This document shows positions 10,200 to 18,958 of a stretch of 36,204 bases of DNA, piece by piece; the first letter of the stretch is position 1; each line of letters begins with the position of its first letter. A program made the translations under genes and the position numbers. The notes under the pieces were generated by a model. That model did not search any database, was not told the origin of the DNA, and saw only the letters and a list, made by a program, of their open reading frames with translations. Source of the stretch: Anaerolineae bacterium (GTDB lineage Bacteria > Chloroflexota > Anaerolineae > Anaerolineales > Villigracilaceae); contig JABGQU010000012.1 in assembly GCA_018648605.1 (NCBI GenBank), positions 1 to 36,204 of the forward strand. The letters are read 5' to 3'.

Positions 10200-10754
10200 C
10201 TAAAGCTTCGGCAAGACGATCGACTGCTGTCCCTGATACTTGCCTTTTTTATCGGCGTAAGATGTTTCGCACTCTTCGTCGGCTTCAAAGAAAAGAACTT
10301 GCGCCAAGCCTTCGTTTGCATAAATTCTCGCTGGAAGCTGGGTGGTATTCGAGATTTCGAGCGTCACAAAACCTTCCCATTCTGGTTCAAAAGGCGTCAC
10401 GTTGACGATAATGCCGCAGCGTGCATAAGTGGATTTACCAAGACAGATCGTGAGCACGCCGCGCGGAATGCGGAAATATTCAACCGAGCGCGCCAAAGCA
10501 AAAGAGTTCGGTGGAATGATGCAAGTATCACCCTGAAACTCAACCATCGACTTAGGGTCAAAGTTTTTCGGATCTACAATAGCAGAGTGAACATTTGTGA
10601 AGATCATAAATTCGTCAGCCACGCGAATATCGTAGCCATAAGATGAAACGCCATAAGAAATGACTCCATCGCGCACCTGATTTTCTACAAAAGGCTCGAT
10701 CATGCGCTCTTCAACAGCCGTTTTTCTGATCCAATGATCTGGTTTAAGTCCCAT
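10200..10754 (-). CDS. dcd: dCTP deaminase
   Basis: Trimeric enzyme of the dUTPase superfamily that deaminates dCTP to dUTP in pyrimidine nucleotide synthesis. The 184-aa length is standard. The phosphate-binding GKSTYAR motif (about residues 106-112) and the catalytic glutamate in TLEISN (E133) are present, as is the SYGYDIRV segment. A good AAGGAG Shine-Dalgarno precedes the ATG. It lies 14 nt downstream of the M23 lipoprotein gene on the same strand and may be cotranscribed. Bifunctional dCTP deaminase/dUTPase is possible and cannot be excluded by reading alone. Confidence 0.95.
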   Translation of the reverse strand: MGLKPDHWIRKTAVEERMIEPFVENQVRDGVISYGVSSYGYDIRVADEFMIFTNVHSAIVDPKNFDPKSMVEFQGDTCIIPPNSFALARSVEYFRIPRGVLTICLGKSTYARCGIIVNVTPFEPEWEGFVTLEISNTTQLPARIYANEGLAQVLFFEADEECETSYADKKGKYQGQQSIVLPKL

Positions 10755-10768
10755 TTTTTCTCCTTTTA

Positions 10769-11896
10769 TTACTCTTCAATAAGAAAATAGATTGCTGTAA
10801 CTTTATCGGGATGCACCTCTACAAAACGCTCCCAGTATTGCCCTGCATAAGAAAAGCTGACGCGATACTCACCTGCTGGCAGATCGGCAATTGCATGAGT
10901 CTCTTGCCAAAGATCATCCATGCCAACGGGATCTGACTCCGCGGCATACGCCTCCAAACTTGCTACCCATTCCAAATCGGATTCTGAAACCCCTACACGT
11001 TCCACCACAACCGGAACCCGAAGTTGCTTCTCGTTCTGGTTGTGAATGCGCACCACGATACCACCGCACGTTTCGTCCAGGGGTTGCAGCCAAAGTTCGG
11101 GGTTACGCGTATCGCTGTAATTCTCGCCAAGGCGCACTTCAAAATGAAGATGGCTGCCAATCGCTCCACCAGACATGCCCACGTTACCAATCGTCTGCCC
11201 GGTTTTCACACGTTCACCTTCTACAACATTGATAGAAGAAAGGTGTGCATAAAAGGTATAAAGCGGCACGTCCAATGTGGGGAATTCATGCTGAATGATG
11301 ACCAGATTTCCGTAAAACCGTTCCCAGGGTGCATAGATGGCAGGTCTATCTTCAGCGGCGTATAGTACGCGTCCATCGGCCACCGCGAGAGTAGGGGTTC
11401 CAAGCTCATTAATAAATTCAACCCCATGATGCGGATCACGTTTCCCGTTGATGGTTGAGCCATAACGATAACCGCGCTCAACTTCGTTCTGATATTCTGT
11501 GCCGATCGGGCGCGGCAGCCAAAAATGTGCATCTTCCACACAAAAGGTTTCGTAGGCATCGCAGGGAATTGGTGTGCCAGTCGGAATCATTATCACCGTC
11601 GGGCTAGGCTCTAGTGTTGGCGTGAGCGTGGGCGGAATTTCTGCTTTGATCGCGGTTGCAGAGATGAACGTTGCTGTCGTCGGGGGTGGCGTTGAGGTTG
11701 GGGCGCAGGCAGAAATCAACACAGTCAAAAATAAAAGAAGCAACAAGTTCCTAAGCGGAGTTCGCGACAGGGAACGCAATCGAAGGACCGCGTATCTAAA
11801 CGCCACTCTTCGACTACGGGTTTCGATACGCCCTTCACTCCGTTCAGGGCTACTCAACCCTCCGCTCAGAGACTGTTTCCTTCCTGCAAAAATCAA
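10769..11896 (-). CDS. M23-family (LytM-like) lipoprotein peptidase
   Basis: Predicted secreted lipoprotein with a C-terminal M23/LytM fold. A hydrophobic stretch [14 protein letters not shown] ends in a lipobox (Cys at residue 64 of the longest frame), then a Thr/Pro-rich linker. HLHFE and YAHLSS supply the later metal-site motifs. The first zinc motif reads HHGVEF, with Glu where the family has Asp, so activity is uncertain. About 95 residues follow the M23 domain. The start is uncertain: the frame opens at a TTG overlapping the ftcD stop, and the first ~50 residues are translated from palindromic repeat A1. Initiation at an internal GTG or TTG nearer the signal peptide is plausible. Confidence 0.8.
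   Translation of the reverse strand: MIFAGRKQSLSGGLSSPERSEGRIETRSRRVAFRYAVLRLRSLSRTPLRNLLLLLFLTVLISACAPTSTPPPTTATFISATAIKAEIPPTLTPTLEPSPTVIMIPTGTPIPCDAYETFCVEDAHFWLPRPIGTEYQNEVERGYRYGSTINGKRDPHHGVEFINELGTPTLAVADGRVLYAAEDRPAIYAPWERFYGNLVIIQHEFPTLDVPLYTFYAHLSSINVVEGERVKTGQTIGNVGMSGGAIGSHLHFEVRLGENYSDTRNPELWLQPLDETCGGIVVRIHNQNEKQLRVPVVVERVGVSESDLEWVASLEAYAAESDPVGMDDLWQETHAIADLPAGEYRVSFSYAGQYWERFVEVHPDKVTAIYFLIEE
11744..11876. repeat. Palindromic repeat family A, copy 1
   Basis: The ends are inverted copies: CTAAGCGGAG on the left and CTCCGCTCAGAGACTGT on the right, with internal CTTCGACTACG and TCGATTGCG-type motifs. The same termini occur at 21742-21872 and 24491-24587. This copy lies just after ftcD and is read through as the N-terminus of the M23 lipoprotein. 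Confidence 0.75.
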
Positions 11897-13407
11897 AACT
11901 CCAAGCCCCCGCGCTCTTCAAGTGTTTTTCGTAATGCCGAGTCTATCTGATCGGCTTTTGCTTCTAACTCTTTCAATTCTGCCAAAAGCGCATCAACCTT
12001 CGTCTTATCTTTCAGCGATGTGGCGTTGATCCGTACATTATAACCAGCTGCTGTTAACGCAGCACGCGCCATCGCCGCGCCGGTTGCACCGTCTGTGATG
12101 GCATTCGTATTGCCAATGCGGGCAACTTTCAACACCAATTCCATCACGGCTACGGCATCACGCGCCGTCTGCAAAGGAACTTGTGCTGCGTAGAGGGTTG
12201 CATCCTGAATGGCTTGTGAACGGGCGGATTTTTCTGTATCCGTTTCCTTGGGGAGTCTAAAGGCCTGCATGATGCCATCAAAAGATGCCGCATCTTCGTC
12301 CACCGCGTGGGTCAATTTAGCGCGCAACTCTTCAGCTTCGTCCAAGACCACTTTCATCTCTTCTTCCACTTCGGCATATTTCTTCTTGCCAATGCTCAAA
12401 CGGGCGACCATCGCAACCAATCCCGCGCCCATCGCAGCGGAATAAGCGGCTGCTGAGCCTCCACCAGGAGTGGGGCTGCCATCAGCCAGTGCATCGAGAA
12501 AATCAGCTTTTTCCTGCGCCGCGAAAAGTCGCGTTTCGAGAATTTGATCTTTTTCAAATTGGTCGAGTTGCGTATACCAGACAGCTGCATCAACCAACGC
12601 TTCTTGCGGGATCAACCCCACCAACTCGCTATGATGAATGCCAACGCCATAACGCTCTGCTTCGCGTCGAATAAACTCTACAACGCGCGCAACGGGCGTT
12701 TTACGAAAATTGGTCAAATTCATCGAAACCTGTGCGCGACCATCCACGAGCAGTCCCATTCCCTTGACGAAAGCAAATCCGCCCGAAGAGTGACGCACGG
12801 AGGCACCGATCTTCTTAGCGATGGAAACATCATCCGTTGTCAGGTAGACATTGAAGGCGACCAGCGGATCACGCGCGCCAATGACAGTTGCTCCCGCTGT
12901 GGGGACAGTATGCGGCCCCTCATCAGGGATCCGTTGTTCCGGCGTCCCGACTTCGGCTTTTAGCCCCTCATATTGCCCTTTACGGACTTTCGCCAGGTTA
13001 ACGCGATCCGGTCTGGTTGCCGCGTTTTCGTAGAAATAGACGGGGATCTGCAACTCTGTCCCCACGCGCCGACCAAGTTCCTTCGCAAGAGCGACACACT
13101 CGTCCATCGTCACATCCGAGATCGGGACAAAAGGAACCACATCCGTTGCGCCCACGCGCGGATGCGCTCCATCATGTTCATCCAAATTGATTAGCTCACC
13201 TGCAACCTTGATCGCTCGAAAAGCGGCTTCAGCAACTGGTTGCGGCGGCCCTGCAAAAGTGAGTACGGTGCGGTTGTGATCGTTATCCGATGAGCGATCA
13301 AGCAAGCTCACTTCGGCTACAGATTCAACTGCCGCAACGATTTGATCGACCACTTCGGGGCGGCGAGCTTCAGAAAAATTAGGGATACATTCAACAATTT
13401 TTGGCAT
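11893..13407 (-). CDS. ftcD: Bifunctional glutamate formimidoyltransferase / formimidoyl-THF cyclodeaminase
   Basis: The 504-aa protein joins two activities of histidine degradation. The N-terminal ~300 residues (MPKIVECIPNFSEARRPE, DHNRTVLTF, DEHDGAHPRVGATDVVPF) transfer the formimino group of formiminoglutamate to tetrahydrofolate. The C-terminal ~200 residues (LADGSPTPGGGSAAA, IGNTNAITDGATGAAMA) release ammonia to give methenyl-THF. I start at ATG 13407, which has a GAAGGA Shine-Dalgarno; the 36 extra residues of the longer frame are translated repeat B1. Bacteria often encode the two domains separately; here they are fused. The gene follows hutH on the same strand; hutU and hutI are not in the window. 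Confidence 0.93.
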   Translation of the reverse strand: MPKIVECIPNFSEARRPEVVDQIVAAVESVAEVSLLDRSSDNDHNRTVLTFAGPPQPVAEAAFRAIKVAGELINLDEHDGAHPRVGATDVVPFVPISDVTMDECVALAKELGRRVGTELQIPVYFYENAATRPDRVNLAKVRKGQYEGLKAEVGTPEQRIPDEGPHTVPTAGATVIGARDPLVAFNVYLTTDDVSIAKKIGASVRHSSGGFAFVKGMGLLVDGRAQVSMNLTNFRKTPVARVVEFIRREAERYGVGIHHSELVGLIPQEALVDAAVWYTQLDQFEKDQILETRLFAAQEKADFLDALADGSPTPGGGSAAAYSAAMGAGLVAMVARLSIGKKKYAEVEEEMKVVLDEAEELRAKLTHAVDEDAASFDGIMQAFRLPKETDTEKSARSQAIQDATLYAAQVPLQTARDAVAVMELVLKVARIGNTNAITDGATGAAMARAALTAAGYNVRINATSLKDKTKVDALLAELKELEAKADQIDSALRKTLEERGGLEF

Positions 13408-13429
13408 ATTCTTATCCTTCGGATATCTA

Positions 13430-13516
13430 GCACTGCATTGCACTTTCAAAGTGCGTTGCAGTGCGGGGGTTAGAAAAACCCGATGTGCAACGCATCTTAC
13501 AGATGCAATGCACATC
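13430..13516. repeat. Three-hairpin repeat family B, copy 1
   Basis: Two imperfect hairpins (13430-13464: GCACTGCAttGCACTTT with its complement; 13482-13516: GATGTGCAACGCATC with GATGCAATGCACATC) flank a small GGGTT/AACCC hairpin. The same three-part structure recurs at 21899-21987. Both copies have the same orientation relative to the gene downstream and end about 22-25 nt before its start codon. Confidence 0.8.
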
Positions 13517-13524
13517 TATCATTT

Positions 13525-15075
13525 TTAACAAATAAACTCATCCAACGCGCCACTCGAAATCAAGGCTTTTACAGCGGCGATATAGTCATATAAAACGGTA
13601 TCTTCTTCAATAAAGGGGACTTGCTCACGAACGAGCGCATAAATGGGCGCGGTGCCTTGCCCAAGCGTGGCGTTTTTACCAATTTCCTGCTTGCGAAAAT
13701 CAACACCTTGCGCGGCTGCCATTAGCTCAAGAGCGATGATATGCTCCACATTTTGAGTGATCTGACGCAATTTAAGCCCGGCGGTTAGCCCCATGCTGAC
13801 GTGATCTTCCACATTGGCAGATGTGGGGATACTATCCACACTAGCTGGGTGCGCCAGTACTTTATTTTCTGTGGCTAAAGCTGCTGCCGTATATTGCGTG
13901 ATCATAAAGCCTGAGTTCAAGCCGCCCTTTTTCGTCAGGAATGCCGGCAGTGTTTGAGAGTTGCTGCACTCATCCGTCAGGCGCATCATACGACGCTCTG
14001 AGATATTACCTAGTTCTGTCAGCGCAATGGCAAGGTAATCCATCGCGATCGCAAGTGGCTCCCCGTGAAAGTTGCCGCCAGAAATAACAGTGATCTCTTC
14101 GGTTTCATCGTCAATGAAGATCAACGGGTTGTCGGTGACAGCGTTCAATTCAATTTTCATCACCCAACGCGTATAGGCAATGGCCTCGCGCGCCGCACCA
14201 TGCACCTGCGGCATACAACGCAGAGTATAGGCATCTTGCACGTTACTGGGGTCGTAATCTCGCGTAAATTCGCTGCCTTTAAGCAAAGCACGCAGATGTT
14301 CTGCCGTTTCTATTTGGCGCGGGAAAGGACGTAAATTATGAATGCGCGCATCAAATGCAAGCGGCGTGCCGTTCAAGGCTTCCAAGCTTAAAGCGCCTGT
14401 TGCATCTATCGTTCCGCATAAACGCTCCGATTGATGGACAAGCAAAGTGCCCAGTGCGCACATCACCGAGGTGCCATTCGTGAGCGCCAAACCTTCTTTT
14501 GCCGCCAGCTCCACAGGCTCTAAACCTGCACGCTGCAAAGCTTCTGCACCAGAGAGCATTTCGCCCTGATACTCGGCTTCGCCCATCCCGATCATTACCA
14601 ATGCCATGTGTGCGAGTGGGGCTAGATCTCCGCTTGCGCCGAGCGAGCCTTTTTCGGGAATTGCGGGATGAATCCCCGCATTGAGCATACCGATCAGCAA
14701 GCCTAAAGTCGAGGCGCGTATCCCGGAGTACCCGCGCGCGAGTGTATTTGCGCGGATGAGCATGATCGCACGCGTGGTCGGGATGTCATATAAATCCCCT
14801 GTCCCCACAGCGTGGCTCATGATAATATTTTTCTGCAATTTTTTTACATCTTCAAGCGGGATGACTTTATCTTTAAACGCGCCAAATCCTGTTGTAATAC
14901 CATAAGCAACTTCACCACGTGCCAACAAAGTCTGGACGGCTTCAGCCGCCCTCTCAACTTGCTTCTGTGCATCAACATCTATCACAACTTTTGGCATCCC
15001 GGCTTCGCCATACGCGACTCGAACAACTTGCTCGATCGTGAGCGATTGTCCATCAATAACGATTCTTTCTGTCAT
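13525..15075 (-). CDS. hutH: Histidine ammonia-lyase
   Basis: Non-oxidative deamination of histidine to urocanate, the first step of histidine degradation. The 516-aa length fits. The MIO prosthetic group is formed from A147-S148-G149 in GSLGASGDLAPLAH, and the N-terminal YGITTGFG motif and FHGEPLA segment are typical. I start at ATG 15075, where a GAGG Shine-Dalgarno sits about 5 nt upstream; the 18 extra residues of the longer frame have no such signal. The next gene on the strand, ftcD, belongs to the same pathway, which argues against a tyrosine or phenylalanine ammonia-lyase. A repeat element separates the two genes. Confidence 0.93.
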   Translation of the reverse strand: MTERIVIDGQSLTIEQVVRVAYGEAGMPKVVIDVDAQKQVERAAEAVQTLLARGEVAYGITTGFGAFKDKVIPLEDVKKLQKNIIMSHAVGTGDLYDIPTTRAIMLIRANTLARGYSGIRASTLGLLIGMLNAGIHPAIPEKGSLGASGDLAPLAHMALVMIGMGEAEYQGEMLSGAEALQRAGLEPVELAAKEGLALTNGTSVMCALGTLLVHQSERLCGTIDATGALSLEALNGTPLAFDARIHNLRPFPRQIETAEHLRALLKGSEFTRDYDPSNVQDAYTLRCMPQVHGAAREAIAYTRWVMKIELNAVTDNPLIFIDDETEEITVISGGNFHGEPLAIAMDYLAIALTELGNISERRMMRLTDECSNSQTLPAFLTKKGGLNSGFMITQYTAAALATENKVLAHPASVDSIPTSANVEDHVSMGLTAGLKLRQITQNVEHIIALELMAAAQGVDFRKQEIGKNATLGQGTAPIYALVREQVPFIEEDTVLYDYIAAVKALISSGALDEFIC

Positions 15076-15102
15076 TAGTACCTCGTTTTTCAGAATGCGC
15101 CT

Positions 15103-15112
15103 ATTATGCCAC
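15103..15112 (-). promoter_or_regulatory. Possible extended -10 of hutH
   Basis: On the minus strand TGGCATAAT lies about 28 nt upstream of the hutH start. No convincing -35 hexamer is seen, so this is tentative. Confidence 0.35.
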
Positions 15113-15148
15113 ATAGCCCCGCAAAGCACGCAGATTTTAAGAGTAGCG

Positions 15149-15157
15149 TGCTACAAT
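15149..15157 (+). promoter_or_regulatory. Extended -10 (TGCTACAAT) giving a probably leaderless message
   Basis: TGCTACAAT ends 6 nt before the ATG at 15164, so transcription would start at or next to the start codon. The same nine bases occur at 23132-23140, again 6 nt before an ATG, and a one-base variant at 35289-35297. Confidence 0.55.
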
Positions 15158-15163
15158 TAACGC

Positions 15164-15412
15164 ATGCAAACCCCCGATAAAAGAATCTCCATTCCCGAAC
15201 TCATGCGCTACAATGGCGACGATGAAGACGAAAAATGGATCGCCTACGAGGGCATCGTTTACGACGTGAGTGAATGCCCAAACTGGCGCAAAGAGATGCA
15301 CCGCAATCTCCACTATCCCGGCATTGATCTAAGCGGCGAACTTGAAGACGCGCCCCACGCCGATGATGTTTTTACGCGCCCCTGCGTAAAGGTCATTGGG
15401 AAATTAATCTAG
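15164..15412 (+). CDS. Small cytochrome b5-like heme/steroid-binding domain protein
   Basis: An 82-aa soluble protein without signal peptide. The pattern WIAYEGIVYDVSECPNW...LHYPGIDLSGELEDAPHADDVF matches the minimal cytochrome b5-like domain found alone in many anaerobes; the usual HPGG heme loop is replaced by HYPGID, with a second histidine in APHADDV. Heme binding is therefore inferred, not certain. The gene appears leaderless, with no Shine-Dalgarno and a -10 element 6 nt before the ATG. It is divergent from hutH and 35 nt upstream of fdhD, so it may be the first gene of the formate dehydrogenase locus and serve as a small electron carrier. Confidence 0.8.
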   Translation: MQTPDKRISIPELMRYNGDDEDEKWIAYEGIVYDVSECPNWRKEMHRNLHYPGIDLSGELEDAPHADDVFTRPCVKVIGKLI

Positions 15413-15447
15413 CCTTATTCAATAAAAACCTAATTTAACGGTAAAAA

Positions 15448-16242
15448 ATGAACACACCCAATACCCCCACCCAATATCACTTTTTCCAAAATGGAAAGAA
15501 CGAGCAAATCGACGCCCATCTCCCCATAGAAGCCTCTGTCTCACTCACTGTCAATGGCGAAGTATGGCTCACTTTTATGTGTACCCCCTCCCTGCTCGAA
15601 GCCCTCGCAATCGGCTTTCTCTTTAATGAAGGCATTGTCAAGGATTTCGATGAAGTTGCTGATGTGCGTGTCTGCGAACATGGCGACAACGTGGATGTCT
15701 GGCTCAACCACGCGGCCGAGAAACCAAAAAAGTGGACTCGCACATCCGGCTGTGGTGGCGGGATGACTTCTGTCGAGCCGAACACAGATATTGAGCCTGC
15801 TCAGCACCAAAATGGCGTAATTCTCGACCCCAAACAAATTCCCGTCTTGCTAAAGATGCTTGATGAGAACCAAACTCTCTACCGCCAAACCGGCGGGCTT
15901 CACACCTCCTTACTGACCGATGGAAAAGAAAGCATCGTCTCTGCTGAAGATATCGGGCGGCATAATACGCTCGATAAGATCGCTGGGCAAATGCTAATGG
16001 AGGGAATCAAGCCTAAAACAAGTATGTTGCTCACTACGGGGCGAATCAGCTCCGAGATGATGCAAAAATCCCTGCGCTTGGGCGTATCTGTCGTCATCTC
16101 GCGCACATCCCCAAGTTCGATATCTGTAGAATTAGCCGAGCAGCAAGGCGTTACACTGATCGGCTATGCCAAACGACATCGCTTTAACGTTTATACACAC
16201 CCAGAGAGAATACTCTCTCTTCAGGAAATAAAGGAGATCTAA
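15448..16242 (+). CDS. fdhD: Formate dehydrogenase accessory sulfurtransferase FdhD
   Basis: FdhD passes sulfur from a cysteine desulfurase to the molybdenum/tungsten bis-pyranopterin cofactor, which formate dehydrogenases need for activity. The 264-aa length is normal. Family motifs include TPSLLEALAIGFLFNEGI, QTGGLHTSLL, EDIGRHNTLDKI and LTTGRISSEMMQKS. The sulfur-carrying loop reads TSGCGGG: C102 is present but the second Cys of the E. coli CxxC motif is glycine. It lies upstream of the FDH structural genes, fitting its role. It is followed immediately, with no gap, by a small membrane peptide gene. Confidence 0.95.
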   Translation: MNTPNTPTQYHFFQNGKNEQIDAHLPIEASVSLTVNGEVWLTFMCTPSLLEALAIGFLFNEGIVKDFDEVADVRVCEHGDNVDVWLNHAAEKPKKWTRTSGCGGGMTSVEPNTDIEPAQHQNGVILDPKQIPVLLKMLDENQTLYRQTGGLHTSLLTDGKESIVSAEDIGRHNTLDKIAGQMLMEGIKPKTSMLLTTGRISSEMMQKSLRLGVSVVISRTSPSSISVELAEQQGVTLIGYAKRHRFNVYTHPERILSLQEIKEI

Positions 16243-16422
16243 ATGGATCAGAGTGTTATAAAAACACGCGCCGGCCTTTTGCTTGGCATTGGTATTGGCG
16301 TTGCAATTGGCACAGCAACAGATAATATTGCCGTTGGGGTGGGCGTTGGCGTTGCTCTGGCAGTCGCTTTTTCACAAAACCCGGGGAAGGGTGAAAAGAA
16401 AGAGGAAGAGAAAGAAGAATAA
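16243..16422 (+). CDS. 59-aa glycine-zipper membrane peptide
   Basis: A short gene starting at the base after the fdhD stop, with an AAGGAG Shine-Dalgarno inside the end of fdhD (7 nt before the ATG). The product is MDQSVIKTRAG followed by a long Gly/Ala/Val-rich segment with GxGxGxAxG spacing (LLLGIGIGVAIGTA, VGVGVGVALAVAF) and a highly charged tail (GEKKEEEKEE). This suggests one hairpin or one long transmembrane glycine zipper with a cytosolic acidic/basic tail. No family is recognised; similar small hydrophobic proteins are often unannotated. Its position suggests cotranslation with FdhD, perhaps anchoring or protecting the FDH complex, which is speculation. Confidence 0.72.
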   Translation: MDQSVIKTRAGLLLGIGIGVAIGTATDNIAVGVGVGVALAVAFSQNPGKGEKKEEEKEE

Positions 16423-16576
16423 TCGACGGTCAGCTTCGTGTCTATGCGCAACACAGGTGGGCTTCACCCTTTTATCACGACAAATGTCAGACGAATATAA
16501 GAAAAATGCGACTACCCATGTATAAAGAATAAGAGCATAATAACTAGGTAATTTCCCCAAATTTATTGGAGGCTCT

Positions 16577-17062
16577 ATGGCAGTTACCACAAACGACCGC
16601 AGTGCACTTATCCCATTACTGCAACAAGTACAAGTGGAAATGGGATATGTCCCCAAAGAAGCGATCACGGAGATCAGCAAAGAGTTGCTTGTTTCACCCA
16701 GCGAGATTTTTGGCGTACTTACCTTTTATTCCCAATTCCGCTTAAACCCGACAGGGAAACACATGGTAAAGATTTGCAGCGGGACCGCTTGCCATGTACG
16801 TGGTGCGCCACTCATTATTGATGCAGTTGAGGATGAACTTGGTCTCGAAAATGGCGAAGAAACCACCGAAGATAATGAATTTACCGTTGAAAAAGTTGCT
16901 TGTTTTGGTGCTTGCTCTCTCGCGCCCGTCATAATCATTGACGAAGATACCAAAGGTAATATCACGCCTGACCAGGCGCGCAAGATGGTGCGCAAGATCA
17001 TCAAAGCAGAAGCGAAGAAAAGTGTCGCAGCCCAAAAGAGCGAGGAGGTAGTAAATGGCTAA
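16577..17062 (+). CDS. NuoE-like [2Fe-2S] subunit of NAD-linked formate dehydrogenase
   Basis: A 161-aa thioredoxin-fold [2Fe-2S] protein of the NuoE/HydC/FdhG type. The four cluster ligands are C67 and C72 (CSGTACHVRG) and C109 and C113 (CFGACSLAP). The N-terminal helical bundle (GYVPKEAITEISKELLVSPSEIFGVLTFYSQF) is typical. GGAGG precedes the ATG. It overlaps the next gene by 8 nt, so the two are translationally coupled. Together with the NuoF-like and catalytic subunits it forms the diaphorase module that exchanges electrons with NAD(H). Confidence 0.93.
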   Translation: MAVTTNDRSALIPLLQQVQVEMGYVPKEAITEISKELLVSPSEIFGVLTFYSQFRLNPTGKHMVKICSGTACHVRGAPLIIDAVEDELGLENGEETTEDNEFTVEKVACFGACSLAPVIIIDEDTKGNITPDQARKMVRKIIKAEAKKSVAAQKSEEVVNG

Positions 17063-18941
17063 TTACACCGCCATCCGCAAATGGGCAGATGAAGAAGTTA
17101 GCGCACAAAGAGCCGATAAAGCCCGCATCGCGATCGGTTTGGGAACCTGTGGAATCGCAGCCGGGGGGAACACTATTCTTGAAGCTGCTGAAAAAACACT
17201 GGCAAATAATGATGAGATCAAAGCCGATATTGTTTCTGTAGGCTGTATCGGGATTTGCTATAAAGAACCTTTGCTTGATATTGAAATCCCAGGGCAACCA
17301 CGCCTAAGTTACGGTCCAGTTACGCCTGGCGAAACCAAGAAGATTCTTGAAAACGTGTTCATTCACAATATCTACGAGCATAAGAAAGCTCTCGCCGTTA
17401 TCGACGACGAAAGTTTTTCTGAAATCCCGTCTTGGCACGAAATCCCCTTCTTTGCTCCGCAAGAGCGAACGGTTTTACGAAATTGCGGATTTATTGACCC
17501 TGAAAAGATCGAAGATTATATCGTCAACGATGGCTACGCCGGTCTCTCACGCGCTTTGCTGGATATGACCCCGGAAGCCGTCGTGAAAGAAACACTGGAC
17601 GCCGGGCTACGTGGGCGCGGTGGCGCCGGTTTCCCTGCTGGACGCAAGTGGACGATTGCTGCCGATAATATCCGCGCCCTGAAAGAAAAGCAATCCGATC
17701 TACCTTCCTATGGATACGTCATCTGCAATGCCGATGAAGGCGACCCCGGCGCATTTATGAATCGCAGCGTACTCGAAGGCGACCCACATTCTGTTATTGA
17801 AGGAATGACTATCGCTGGATACGCCATCGGCGCATCTTATGGCTATATTTATTGTCGTGCAGAATATCCATTAGCTATTGATCGACTAAAACTTGCCCTT
17901 GAACAAGCCCGTGAGAAAAATCTGCTTGGGGAAAATATCCTGGAAACTGATTTCTCTTTCGATATCAAATTAAAAGAAGGTGCGGGAGCCTTTGTTTGCG
18001 GAGAAGAAACTGCTCTGATCGCATCCATTGAAGGGGACAGAGGCATGCCGATGCCACGTCCGCCCTATCCTGCCCAATCCGGTTTGTGGGGCATCCCGAC
18101 CATCATTAATAATGTTGAGACGCTCAATAATATCCCTGTCATTCTCTCAAAAGGTGCCACAAGCTGGGCAAAAAAAGGAACTGAAAAAAGTAAAGGCACA
18201 AAAACCTTCGCATTGACCGGAAAAGTACAAAACACGGGTCTGATCGAAGTTGAATTGGGAATGAGCCTACGTCAAGTGATCTACGATATTGGCGGCGGCA
18301 TCCCGGATGGGAAAGAATTCAAAGCCGCACAAACGGGCGGACCTTCTGGCGGATGTCTGCCGAAAGAACAACTCGACCTGACCATTGATTACGAAGCCCT
18401 CGCAGAAGCCGGCTCGATCATGGGGTCTGGCGGTTTGGTCATCATGGACGAATCGACCTGTATGGTGGATGTTGCCCGCTACTTCCTGACTTTTACCCAA
18501 TCCGAATCTTGTGGAAAATGCGTTCCCTGCCGTTTGGGGACAAAGCGTATGCTCGAGATCCTGACCCGCATCACAGCAGGACATGGCAAGATCGAAGATA
18601 TTGCCTTGCTCGAAGAATTGGCTCCATCCATTAGAGACTCTTCTCTGTGTGGGCTTGGACAATCCGCGCCAAATCCGGTTTTGACAACTCTCAAATATTT
18701 CAGAGAAGAATATGAAGCCCATATTCTTGATGGTCGTTGCCCCGCAGGCCAGTGTAAGGCGCTTATTACTTACGAAATTGACGCTGATGACTGCACAGGC
18801 TGCATGGTTTGTTTACGTGCCTGCCCAACCGAAGCGATTACCGGCGCTCGCCGTGAATTACATGTTATTGATCCCGAGCTATGCACACGCTGCGATACTT
18901 GCCGTCAGGTTTGCAAGTTTGATGCGGTGCTAGTTGCGTAG
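17055..18941 (+). CDS. NuoF/HydB-like NAD- and FMN-binding subunit of formate dehydrogenase
   Basis: A 628-aa flavo-iron-sulfur subunit. The N-terminal ~100 residues form a thioredoxin-like [2Fe-2S]-type domain (GTCGIAAGG, GCIGICYKEP). The core carries the NADH/FMN motifs GLRGRGGAGFPAGRKW and CNADEGDPGAFMNR, then the [4Fe-4S] site SCGKCVPC near residue 485. The C-terminus adds a two-cluster ferredoxin (DCTGCMVCLRACP, LCTRCDTCRQVC). This N- and C-terminal extension is the architecture seen in HydB and NAD-dependent FDH beta subunits, not in respiratory complex I NuoF. It overlaps the NuoE-like gene by 8 nt and lies 17 nt before the catalytic subunit. Electron bifurcation with ferredoxin is possible but unproven. 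Confidence 0.93.
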   Translation: MANYTAIRKWADEEVSAQRADKARIAIGLGTCGIAAGGNTILEAAEKTLANNDEIKADIVSVGCIGICYKEPLLDIEIPGQPRLSYGPVTPGETKKILENVFIHNIYEHKKALAVIDDESFSEIPSWHEIPFFAPQERTVLRNCGFIDPEKIEDYIVNDGYAGLSRALLDMTPEAVVKETLDAGLRGRGGAGFPAGRKWTIAADNIRALKEKQSDLPSYGYVICNADEGDPGAFMNRSVLEGDPHSVIEGMTIAGYAIGASYGYIYCRAEYPLAIDRLKLALEQAREKNLLGENILETDFSFDIKLKEGAGAFVCGEETALIASIEGDRGMPMPRPPYPAQSGLWGIPTIINNVETLNNIPVILSKGATSWAKKGTEKSKGTKTFALTGKVQNTGLIEVELGMSLRQVIYDIGGGIPDGKEFKAAQTGGPSGGCLPKEQLDLTIDYEALAEAGSIMGSGGLVIMDESTCMVDVARYFLTFTQSESCGKCVPCRLGTKRMLEILTRITAGHGKIEDIALLEELAPSIRDSSLCGLGQSAPNPVLTTLKYFREEYEAHILDGRCPAGQCKALITYEIDADDCTGCMVCLRACPTEAITGARRELHVIDPELCTRCDTCRQVCKFDAVLVA

Positions 18942-18958
18942 ATTTCCGAGGAGAACCC

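Noticed and set aside
13408-13515. N-terminal extension of FtcD
   Set aside because: The 36 residues are the translation of repeat B1; a start with a Shine-Dalgarno and the family's normal N-terminus lies downstream.
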